From Candidatus Sumerlaeota bacterium (GTDB lineage Bacteria; Sumerlaeota; Sumerlaeia; Sumerlaeales; Sumerlaeaceae): a stretch of DNA of 62,856 bases. The translations under genes and the position numbers were made by a program. The notes beneath the pieces were generated by a model. It did no database searches. It was not told the DNA's origin and saw only the letters and a list, made by a program, of their open reading frames with translations. The stretch covers positions 35,650 to 98,505 of the forward strand of contig JADFCV010000006.1 in NCBI GenBank assembly GCA_017161655.1, read 5' to 3'. Of this stretch, positions 9,406 through 17,275 are shown piece by piece. Each line of letters begins with the position of its first letter. Positions within the stretch are counted from its first letter, which is position 1.

Positions 9406-10671
9406 TTATTCGCCACTTTTTCGGAGATTTTCCAGCAACTGGGACGGTGCGGGGAGCTTCCCGCCCGCGTTCTCCTGGCGCGGAGCCGTGGTGGAAGGCG
9501 CGGTCGTGGAAGTCGGTTGGCGCCCTCGGAAAATCCCGCTCGGAGCGAAAACCTGGAGCAACAGAATGATCACGACACCGGTGACGAACGAGCCGAGTGT
9601 GAGGTACATCAGTCCCTTCGTACGTCGCCGGATGGTTTCAACAGCCTCGCGGATGTAACCAGCAATTTTCAGGCGCATCTGAGCTTCAAGCTCGCGTGCC
9701 ACGATGGCTTCAACGAAGTTTGGAAGCTGCTTGTCGATAGCGTTCGCGACTTCGCGTTCGACGATTTCGCCCGTAATCTCTTTGGCAAGCTTGGGAACAA
9801 CCTTTTGAGCAGCTGAGTCAATGACGCCAATCACGCGTTGCGACGCTTCAGGCACGAGGTTTTCTACCTCTTTTTGCACGCGTCGTTGCACCTCGCGCGG
9901 AAGCATCTGTTCCATGGCTTCGCGCAAGCGTTCGCGAGCAACGCCTGGGAGAATGCTGTCCGCAGCACGGCGCACGGCACGCTCGGTCTCGTCGCGCAGC
10001 ACGGCGTCCACGGCTTCAGCCACTTTTCGCTCAGCCAGCTTCTCGACCATGCTGCGGGCCACTTCGTGCACTGTCATCTTGACCAGCTCTTCCTGCTTCT
10101 CAGCGGTAAGCTGAGTGACCCGCTCGTCAACTTCGCGGCGCGCTCGTTGGTCAACTTGCGAAACAACCAATTGCAACACGCGTTCGATAATGATTTGCGT
10201 GCGCTGTTCGACGGCCTGTTGGATGTGCGCTTCTGCGAGTCGTTTGATCGTTGCTTCGGCTGCTTCACGTAGATACTGCCGGCTTTTCTCGAGGATTTGT
10301 TTCTCCTCGAGCATAAGCTCGACCTTTTTAAGCAAAAGCTCGGGTTCGAAGGGTTTCTTAATCCAACCGTTGGCCCCCATGAGCGTGGGGTTCTCGTCCC
10401 CACGTAGTTCTTCTTCGGGAATCAGTAACAGGACGGGCTTAAGATGCGACTCCTCGTCGCTCTTAATCATCCGGGTGGTGTCGAGCCCCGTCATATCGCG
10501 CAGTTTTGCGTCAACAATGATCAAATCTACGCTTTCAAGGTCGGGAAAGGTCAGTGCGGCCATTCCATTAGAGGCAGTACTCACGCGGTAACCATTCGGC
10601 TCGAGAACCGCACGAATGAGTTCTTGAACGGCGACGTTGTCATCTACCACAAGAATGCTTTCACCGGCCAT
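9406..10671 (-). CDS. Receiver-domain protein with long coiled-coil and C-terminal membrane anchor
   Basis: Residues 1-125 are a CheY-type receiver: the acidic pair in ILVVDDN, the phospho-acceptor Asp in LIIVDAKL, and the lysine in WIKKPFEPE. Residues about 130-355 are highly charged and helical, with repeated KLAERKV / ARREVDERV patterns that look like coiled coil. A single membrane span (YLTLGSFVTGVVIILLLQVF) follows, then a short P/T-rich tail. There is no DNA-binding or enzymatic output domain. The ATG at 10671 has AGGTG 6 bases upstream; a GTG at 10680 is the alternative. The gene is 14 bases downstream of the DUF4388 gene, so the two form an operon. A tail-anchored receiver is unusual; it may control assembly of a membrane complex. 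Confidence 0.8.
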   Translation of the reverse strand: MAGESILVVDDNVAVQELIRAVLEPNGYRVSTASNGMAALTFPDLESVDLIIVDAKLRDMTGLDTTRMIKSDEESHLKPVLLLIPEEELRGDENPTLMGANGWIKKPFEPELLLKKVELMLEEKQILEKSRQYLREAAEATIKRLAEAHIQQAVEQRTQIIIERVLQLVVSQVDQRARREVDERVTQLTAEKQEELVKMTVHEVARSMVEKLAERKVAEAVDAVLRDETERAVRRAADSILPGVARERLREAMEQMLPREVQRRVQKEVENLVPEASQRVIGVIDSAAQKVVPKLAKEITGEIVEREVANAIDKQLPNFVEAIVARELEAQMRLKIAGYIREAVETIRRRTKGLMYLTLGSFVTGVVIILLLQVFAPSGIFRGRQPTSTTAPSTTAPRQENAGGKLPAPSQLLENLRKSGE

Positions 10672-10685
10672 TGCGTGCACCTAGC

Positions 10686-12035
10686 CTAGGCATAGATTTT
10701 CTCCGCGTACTCCTGGAAGTAGAACTCACCGCTGTCGCGGATCGTTGAGCGTTGTCGGAAATCTCGGCAGAACTCCGTGAAAAACTTGCGTGCCGCACGC
10801 GTTCCCATGCGCTCAGCTGCGATGACGAAGAGGAGTTTGAGCAATCGCGCCAGGGCTTCGAGCGTATCATTAAGAATCGTCTCGAAGGGTCCCTTGGTTC
10901 CGACAACTTGAGCAAAGCGGGTAAACTGTCCAGCGTCGAGCTTGTTTCCCGAGGCTTGAAGCAGATCCGCTTTTGGAAAAGCCATGACGACTGTTTGCCA
11001 CAGGCGCTCGATGAGCTTATCGTCTCGCTGCCCCTGGTAAAACTCATGCTGCTCGCACAACGCAGCTACCAGCTCGTTGACGAGCTCGGTGACAAATTCC
11101 ACCGGCGTGGGGAATTCGCGAATTGTTGCTGGTTCGCGAGGCTGTGGCGGCAGCTCGCCACGTTCTTCGGCAGCCTTGCGTCGCACGAACATTGCAAGAA
11201 TGCGGGCGGACGTTGAACCCGTGGATTCGGGATGATCTAAGTCGGGATCTTCCTGGGGGACGACAGCATCAAGCTCGAACGGTGCGTAGGTCTCCGTGAT
11301 GCGATCTTGGTCATCGGGCAACCGAATCGTGATGTATCCCGAGGCAAGAAATGAGTTCAAAACACGATACGTTTCGAATTTGCCGATCCCGCTGCGTGCG
11401 GCAATCGATCCGACGTTCGCGACTCCATTGATGAGCGAAAGCACCTTCCACTCGCTGTCGCTCAACTGCATTTCTTCCCGCGCGTCCTCCGTGGCGAGTG
11501 GCCGAAGCACTGGAATGGCGTGATCGCCGGGAATATTCCGAACGATTCGCACCCACTCGTCCAGGCGACGGGTCCCTTCGATAATAAGCGGCTCAACGTC
11601 GAGCTCGACAAGCACTTCGCCGACGGAATTCTCATCGCCGTAATCAAATTTGAACGACCCCTCCTGAAGTGAGAAGAGATCCCACATTTCCTCTTCGAGC
11701 TGCAGGCGAATGGCTTGCCGGAGCTGATCGCGGGTAATGAGTCCGCGTTCGATGAGGATCTGACCTAACGGCGGACTGTTAGGAAGCGAGCGCTGGTAGC
11801 GAAGCGCTTCTTCAACGTCGTGGCGCGGAACGAGTCCCTGATTCACAAGCATTTGCCCGAGCTTACGGGGACGTCCCAGGCTCGAAGAATTCACCAGTTT
11901 CCCCCTACGCAAATGGAGGCGCACGCAATAGTTGCCGTGCTGCACGGTCAGCGTGCCCGTAAGCTTGCCCATGCTGAGAAACTGCAAAATTTCGGGCAAA
12001 CTCAGGGTTGGGTTGAGTTTTCCTTCGAGTTCCAT
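10686..12035 (-). CDS. DUF4388 (PATAN-like) signalling protein with GspE-N-like repeats
   Basis: The N-terminus (LSLPEILQFLSMGKLTGTL) is the DUF4388 signature found in regulatory proteins of Myxococcus, Deinococcus and cyanobacteria. Two short modules resembling the N-terminal domain of GspE follow (KLGQMLVNQGLV and PLGQILIERGLITRDQL). The segment EMWDLFSLQEGSFKFDYG and a winged-helix-like part near residues 200-250 come next, then a helical C-terminal 180 residues that I do not recognise. No catalytic motif is visible. It lies 14 bases upstream of the receiver protein and is divergent from the DnaK-kinase chimera. A role as adaptor or transcription-linked regulator in a kinase pathway is an inference from context. 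Confidence 0.8.
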   Translation of the reverse strand: MELEGKLNPTLSLPEILQFLSMGKLTGTLTVQHGNYCVRLHLRRGKLVNSSSLGRPRKLGQMLVNQGLVPRHDVEEALRYQRSLPNSPPLGQILIERGLITRDQLRQAIRLQLEEEMWDLFSLQEGSFKFDYGDENSVGEVLVELDVEPLIIEGTRRLDEWVRIVRNIPGDHAIPVLRPLATEDAREEMQLSDSEWKVLSLINGVANVGSIAARSGIGKFETYRVLNSFLASGYITIRLPDDQDRITETYAPFELDAVVPQEDPDLDHPESTGSTSARILAMFVRRKAAEERGELPPQPREPATIREFPTPVEFVTELVNELVAALCEQHEFYQGQRDDKLIERLWQTVVMAFPKADLLQASGNKLDAGQFTRFAQVVGTKGPFETILNDTLEALARLLKLLFVIAAERMGTRAARKFFTEFCRDFRQRSTIRDSGEFYFQEYAEKIYA

Positions 12036-12166
12036 TCTGTCTTGGCTACGCTACGGTTGTGCGCTCGCGTTCGTATTCTATTACCAAATGCGCAACTTTC
12101 TTGCTTTCATGCAATGAAAAAGCATTGCGTCGCCAACGGCGCAGAGTAGGTTGAGAAAATGCAGTT

Positions 12167-12195
12167 TTGAAATTGTTCGAGATTGTCGCTATAAT
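12167..12195 (+). promoter_or_regulatory. Sigma70-type promoter of the DnaK-TPR-kinase gene
   Basis: TTGAAA at 12167-12172 and TATAAT at 12190-12195 are separated by exactly 17 bases. Transcription would begin near 12202. This makes the upstream in-frame TTG at 12151 impossible as a start and supports a start at GTG 12220 or ATG 12238. It is the best promoter match I found in the window. Confidence 0.8.
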
Positions 12196-12237
12196 TACAG
12201 AAAACAGCTAGAGAGGGGCGTGGCAAAGAGTTTTCGT

Positions 12238-15200
12238 ATGGGAGCGGAACTAGGGCATATTGTCGGAATTGATTTGGGAACCACAAACTCTGTCGTAGCG
12301 GTTGTGGAGAATGATCAGCCCGTGGTGTTGACCACAAGCGAAGGCTCGACGCGGCTGCCTTCTGTTGTAGCTTTCTCTGATGATCCGGCGGCACCTCCTA
12401 TAGTCGGGGAGTTAGCGAAGCGTCAGGCCGTCATGAATCCCGGTCGCACGATCGTCAGCGTGAAACGCTTAATGGGGCGATCGCTGGACGAGATTGCGGA
12501 TTGGCGTGACGAACTGCCGTACGAGGTCGTCGAGGAACAAGGCCGCCTTCTCATCAAAATGGGCGACGTCGGTTACACACCGAGTCAAATCTCTGCGTTC
12601 ATCCTCCAGAAGTTGAAGAAAACCGCCGAAGAGTACCTCGGCGAGCCGGTGGACAAAGCCGTCATCACGGTTCCGGCTTACTTTGATGATTTGCAGCGCC
12701 AGGCTACTTACGAGGCCGCCGAACTTGCTGGCCTGCAGGTGATGCGTCTGCTCAATGAGCCCACAGCGGCCGCGATTGCTTACGGTCTCGGTCGCGACCG
12801 CGAGGAGCGCGTGGTTGTTTACGATTTCGGCGGCGGCACGTTCGATGTGACGATACTTGAAATTGCGGGCCAAACGTTTGAAGTGCTCACTTCGCTAGGG
12901 GATACGCGGCTCGGGGGCGATGACATCGACGCTCTGCTTTTCAATCATCTTCTGACGGGACTTCGCAAGCAATTGGGCGATGAGTACATCCCCGACGCGC
13001 TGACGACGCAACGGCTCAGAGAGGCCGCGGAAAAAGGAAAGTGTGAACTCTCCTATTCTCGGCAGACCACAGTGAGCCTGCCGTTCATCGCTTACAAAGG
13101 AAGCGAGCCTGTCCACCTTGAAGTCACAATTCGGCGCACTGAGCTGGAAGCGATGATTCGCCCCCTTGTCGATCGCACAATTGAGTGTTGTGAACGCGCA
13201 CTCGAATCATGCCGCTTGCGGCCGGAAGACATTGATCGCGTCATTCTTGTTGGTGGCACAACGAGAATCCCCTGTGTGCAGCAAGCGGTCGAGGATTTCT
13301 TTGGCCTGGCGCCTTACAAAGGCATCAATCCCGACGAGATTGTTGCCATCGGCGCTGCTATGCAAGGCGCCATTCTTCAAGGGCAGCTCAAGGAGGTCGT
13401 TCTGCTCGACGTGACCCCGCATTCGCTTGGCATCGAGGTTGAGTCGGGGAAGGTTTCTCGCGTAGTTGAGCGGAACTCAACCATTCCTATTAAGGCAGCA
13501 AAGCTATTTACCACCACGGAAGACAACCAGGAGGCGGTGGTGGTCCATGTTGTCCAGGGGGAAGGAGAAAAGGTCAGCGAGTGTCGCTCGTTGGGTAAGT
13601 TCGTGCTCACGAACATCCAGAAGGCGAAGGCTGGAATCCCACGCATCCAGGTGACCTTTCACATCAATGCTGATGGGATGGTCGAAGTTTCTGCGCAAGA
13701 TCTCGCCACGCAACAAGAAGCAGGTATAACCGTGGCGGTAGTCCCTGGCGCAGAAGAAGAGAAGGAAAAAGAGCGACGTCGGCGTCGGCGTCGGCCACGC
13801 GGTGCCGAAACGGCAAAAGAGGAAGTCGTGGCCGGACCAGCGGCAGGAGGGGTAAAAATTGAACGACACATCACGGTGCAACGGCAGGCCGCGCCCGGGT
13901 TTGAACCGCTGCATTCTGCCCAACCAGGTGAACTAAGACCCCAGCCTCTAAGGACGCGGGACACGGCGGAAGCTCGGACTGCGAAAGGCGAATCGGCATC
14001 AAAAGAAGGGAAAGTCCCAGCGCCGGAGGAAAAGACTGTTGTAGCTGATCTGTTTGAGCTGCCGACTCCTGCGACATTACCGTGTTCTCCTGCCACGCGC
14101 GGACTACTTGAAGAATTGCGCGCTGCTGGTTTCGGGGAGCGCCGTGGGTCAGATGAAGCACTTGTCCTTGCCTGCCAGGAACTCGGCGCTGTCGTCCGCG
14201 CGATGCCTGATAAACCTGGTGTGTGGCCGTGGTGGCTTTATCTCTTGTTCATTCGCGGAGAAGGGGAGGAAATGGCACGGGGGCTCATCCAATGGGCGGC
14301 CAGTAAGGCGCCAGACTGCGCCCAGATTCCCGACTTTATTCATGCGTTGGGGCTCGAAATTGGTGCACCACCCCATGTCGCTGCAGCAATGGCGATGCTC
14401 GCGGTTGCTCGTGAAGATTGGGACACGGCCTGGGAGCTGCTAGCACCGTGGAGGGACTCTGCGGAGCTGCCGGAAGAAATCGCCGCAATCCTTGCAACCG
14501 TTGCGAAACAACGCCTCGAGCAAAAGGCTGATCCCGAGACCGAACTCATCCTGGCCAGGTCTCTCGTCCAGCAGGGAAAGTACGACGAAGCTCTTTCCCT
14601 TCTAGAGCGGTTGGCTGCTGTGCCCGGATTCGAGGCGCAAGCCAACAAATTGTTGGCCGTCTGCTGTTTGAAAAAAGAACTATTTTATCTCGCGTGGAAG
14701 AAACTCCAGGTTTTGCCGCCCACGGATGACGTGAAAGCCCTGATGTACGATTTGGCCCAACATTGTAACGAAGCAACCAGTCAGAGAGACCTGATGCGCG
14801 AGATTTATTCCTATCTTGCCAATCTCAACCCGCCCTATCGCGACGCACTCGAACAATTTACCAAACTTGCCAGCCGCGTGGCTAGCTCTGCGCCTCCCAT
14901 TGCATCCGTGCCGACCGAACTGGAGCAGGTTGCCGCCGTTTTTGCTGATTCGCGCTTTGTCATTCTCGATGAAATCAACCGCGGGTCGATGGGGGTGATC
15001 TACCGAGCGCGCGACAAAGTCCTCGACGAGATCGTGGCTCTGAAAGTGCTCAATGATTATCTCGCTGCTGACCCTGCTTCGCTCGAACGCTTCAAGCGCG
15101 AAGCACGCGCTGCAAAGCGCCTCTCGCACCCCAACATCGTGCGAATTCATGATATGTACGAAGTTGGTCCGAAGCGCTTACTCTCGATGGAATACATTCC

Positions 15201-15741
15201 GGGGCGCGATTTGAAGACCATTCTGCGCAAAACGGGGCCTCTCCCATGTGAAGAAATCGTGCGGATTGGCAAAGCGGTGTGTGAGGCACTGGCGCATGCT
15301 CACAGCCTGGGCATCGTGCACCGCGACATCAAGCCGGCCAACATCATGATTACGGACGACGGTGCGATCAAGGTGACGGATTTCGGCATCGCAAAGTTTA
15401 TGCTTCAGAGCGCCGATATTACTCGTTCCGGCTCGCAAGTGGTCGGCACACCACTCTACATGGCACCCGAACAAATCAAAGGCGGCGAGGTTGATGCCCG
15501 CTCAGACATTTATGCTCTCGGCGTTACCCTTTACGAGCTGGCAACAGGGGTGCCGCCGTTCCGCGATGGCAATATCGAGTATCATCATCTTCACACTCCG
15601 CCGCCACCGCTAGGTGTGCCGTTGCCGCTCGAACTTGCAGAGAGCATTCTGAAGTGTCTGGCTAAGAATCCTCAAGACCGGTTCCAGAGCGCAGAAGAAC
15701 TGCGAGATGCACTTGCGAACGTAGACTGCTCGGGGCTGTGA
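12238..15741 (+). CDS. Chimeric Hsp70 (DnaK-like) - TPR - Ser/Thr protein kinase
   Basis: One 1167-residue frame joins three parts. Residues 1-385 are a complete Hsp70 nucleotide-binding domain (GIDLGTTNS, YDFGGGTFDV near 192, ILVGGTTRIP near 336). Residues 387-502 are a substrate-binding beta domain (VTPHSLGIEVESG), but the alpha-helical lid is missing. It is replaced by a basic run near 510-522 and a flexible linker. Residues about 625-880 are helical and TPR-like. Residues 907-1165 are a Hanks-type kinase with all key residues: glycine loop RGSMGVIY, Lys 936 (VALKVL), HRDIKPAN with Asp 1030, DFG at 1048, and APEQ. There is no membrane span, so it is cytoplasmic. ATG 12238 gives a normal DnaK N-terminus; GTG 12220 is an alternative. 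It could sense misfolded protein and signal by phosphorylation, which is an inference. Confidence 0.93.
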   Translation: MGAELGHIVGIDLGTTNSVVAVVENDQPVVLTTSEGSTRLPSVVAFSDDPAAPPIVGELAKRQAVMNPGRTIVSVKRLMGRSLDEIADWRDELPYEVVEEQGRLLIKMGDVGYTPSQISAFILQKLKKTAEEYLGEPVDKAVITVPAYFDDLQRQATYEAAELAGLQVMRLLNEPTAAAIAYGLGRDREERVVVYDFGGGTFDVTILEIAGQTFEVLTSLGDTRLGGDDIDALLFNHLLTGLRKQLGDEYIPDALTTQRLREAAEKGKCELSYSRQTTVSLPFIAYKGSEPVHLEVTIRRTELEAMIRPLVDRTIECCERALESCRLRPEDIDRVILVGGTTRIPCVQQAVEDFFGLAPYKGINPDEIVAIGAAMQGAILQGQLKEVVLLDVTPHSLGIEVESGKVSRVVERNSTIPIKAAKLFTTTEDNQEAVVVHVVQGEGEKVSECRSLGKFVLTNIQKAKAGIPRIQVTFHINADGMVEVSAQDLATQQEAGITVAVVPGAEEEKEKERRRRRRRPRGAETAKEEVVAGPAAGGVKIERHITVQRQAAPGFEPLHSAQPGELRPQPLRTRDTAEARTAKGESASKEGKVPAPEEKTVVADLFELPTPATLPCSPATRGLLEELRAAGFGERRGSDEALVLACQELGAVVRAMPDKPGVWPWWLYLLFIRGEGEEMARGLIQWAASKAPDCAQIPDFIHALGLEIGAPPHVAAAMAMLAVAREDWDTAWELLAPWRDSAELPEEIAAILATVAKQRLEQKADPETELILARSLVQQGKYDEALSLLERLAAVPGFEAQANKLLAVCCLKKELFYLAWKKLQVLPPTDDVKALMYDLAQHCNEATSQRDLMREIYSYLANLNPPYRDALEQFTKLASRVASSAPPIASVPTELEQVAAVFADSRFVILDEINRGSMGVIYRARDKVLDEIVALKVLNDYLAADPASLERFKREARAAKRLSHPNIVRIHDMYEVGPKRLLSMEYIPGRDLKTILRKTGPLPCEEIVRIGKAVCEALAHAHSLGIVHRDIKPANIMITDDGAIKVTDFGIAKFMLQSADITRSGSQVVGTPLYMAPEQIKGGEVDARSDIYALGVTLYELATGVPPFRDGNIEYHHLHTPPPPLGVPLPLELAESILKCLAKNPQDRFQSAEELRDALANVDCSGL

Positions 15742-15770
15742 AGGCAATAGTAACAAAATTAATAAGCCTG

Positions 15771-15782
15771 CTTGTTAACAAG
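15771..15782. repeat. 12-bp perfect palindrome CTTGTTAACAAG
   Basis: A self-complementary 12-mer lies in the 184-base convergent space between the DnaK-kinase gene and the SRAP gene, in a locally AT-rich stretch. It is not followed by a T run. I cannot assign a function; it may be a chance site or a protein-binding site. Confidence 0.4.
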
Positions 15783-15925
15783 TTAGTAGATTGTTTCGCT
15801 TGGGCATTGAGTTGTTCCGCTCGATGCCAGTTCTTGAGAAAATGCAACATCGCAGCAGCTTTCGGGTGATGGGCCATTTCTCTAGGGCGGGAGCGCTGTT
15901 TTGCGCGCCATAAGTTCATGGCTGT

Positions 15926-16603
15926 TCATTGCTCAAGAGGTGCAAGGCATTCCGGCAGGTCATTGCGTGGATTGTTGACAAGCGTACTCACCCTGTAGGC
16001 CTCGAGGAGGCCTTGCGGCGGGGGAACCAGAAGAGATCGCACCACACCGACATCTTCAAGATTGCGATCCAGCCACGGGGCATAGCGTTCGTGCGTAAGG
16101 ATGGCTGGCATACGGTCATGCAAGCGGCGCACTGGTTCCACGGCAGGGATGGTGAGGATGGCGCACGTTTCTACCAATTCTCCGTTAGGCCCATTCCAGA
16201 TCTCCCACAGGGCTGCGAATCCCATGAGTGGCTCCTTGCGAGGTCGGAAAAAGTACGGTTGTTTCACGGCGCCCTGTTTTGCCCATTCGTAGAATCCGGA
16301 GGCAGGGATGATGCAACGTCTTCGCCGAAACGCATTTCGAAAAGCAGGCTTTTCCGCTGCAGTTTCCGCGCGCACATTGATCAGGCGGTTACCTATGGTG
16401 GGATCGGAAGCCCACGATGGAACAAGTCCCCACGCGAAGTGCGTAACCTCGCGTGAACCGTCGGCGCGTTCGCGTACCGCTAAGACTGGCTGGGAAGGAG
16501 CAATGTTATAGCGCGGAGCAAGGGGGCCGACTGTTTCCGCGGGCACTTGGAATTCTTCTGCAATTTGCTGCGCGTTTGCAATGAGCGCAAAGCGTCCACA
16601 CAT
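15926..16603 (-). CDS. SRAP (YedK/HMCES) abasic-site shield protein
   Basis: The protein starts MCGRFAL, giving the catalytic Cys2 exposed after removal of Met1. It carries the family blocks RYNIAPSQPV, NVRAETAAEKPAFRNAF, CIIPASGFYEW (the catalytic Glu) and LHDRMPAIL (the His). At 225 residues it is full length. SRAP proteins form a thiazolidine crosslink with abasic sites in single-stranded DNA and protect them during replication. It is transcribed on its own, convergent with the chimeric kinase gene. The UDG and endonuclease IV genes at 50-51.7 kb act on the same lesion. Confidence 0.95.
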   Translation of the reverse strand: MCGRFALIANAQQIAEEFQVPAETVGPLAPRYNIAPSQPVLAVRERADGSREVTHFAWGLVPSWASDPTIGNRLINVRAETAAEKPAFRNAFRRRRCIIPASGFYEWAKQGAVKQPYFFRPRKEPLMGFAALWEIWNGPNGELVETCAILTIPAVEPVRRLHDRMPAILTHERYAPWLDRNLEDVGVVRSLLVPPPQGLLEAYRVSTLVNNPRNDLPECLAPLEQ

Positions 16604-17275
16604 GTTGGGTCTCTCGAATCTGTTTACTCTTGCGTACGGAGATCCGGCCTCTCTTGCAAGGTTCGAAATACGACGGTTGATTCGTCCATCGAGGAATCCC
16701 GAAAGCCTTGTTCATTACTCACGCGGGGTGAGTCTAAAAGGCACCAGAAGATCGTGGACCTTCGTTTATTTGGTCTGCGCAAGCACTCCGCGATCAGAAC
16801 TCCATCGGTCCTTTGGCTGATGTAGTCACTTACTGCTCTCAAAAAGCTGTGCACACCTTGAGATGGTGATCGCTGCTTTCACTGAAACGTAGAGGTCCTT
16901 GCGACCTTGATGCTCTCGGCCGAATGGCTCAGTCGGTTCGTCCTTGACCGGTTGGAATTCCTGAAGGAGATTTTATTTCGATTTTGTCATAACTCCTGGG
17001 TGCGAAGGTGTCACCCGGCACTGCGGCTGTCCATGCCATGATAGAGGCGCAGTGGTGCCTGAAACACCAAGACAGAATAGGAGAGTTCCTCGACTTTTGT
17101 GATCAGGCGAAACTTGTTCATATCAAACTTGGCTACTTTGAGGTGTTTGCAAAACGCCCGGGGTCTCTACGGCGAAGCCAGCCACCGACGCCCCCCTGTG
17201 CGAAGAGTGATTTCGGGCCGCTTGTGGGCTGGGAAAAGTGGGAGTGAACTGCAAAGGCACAGAGAAGAATCAGTC
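16604..17275. other. 672-base intergenic region, nothing recognised
   Basis: This space separates the divergent SRAP and sugar-transporter genes and must hold both promoters. I found no convincing -35/-10 pair, tRNA or riboswitch. Open frames here are under 95 codons with no family resemblance and overlap one another. The frame of the transporter gene is open back to 17099, but the residues before 17276 do not look like a protein start. Confidence 0.5.

Noticed and set aside
12151..12237. Start of the DnaK-kinase protein at TTG 12151
   Set aside because: This codon is upstream of the promoter and so would not be in the transcript.
13778..13795. Three tandem copies of the hexamer GTCGGC
   Set aside because: They encode the arginine-rich linker of the chimeric kinase and are too short to call a repeat element.
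15662..15919. 85-codon minus-strand frame downstream of the SRAP gene
   Set aside because: It overlaps the kinase 3' end, has no ribosome-binding site and no resemblance to known proteins.
16944..16949. TTGACC considered as a -35 element for the sugar transporter
   Set aside because: No acceptable -10 hexamer lies 15-19 bases downstream.
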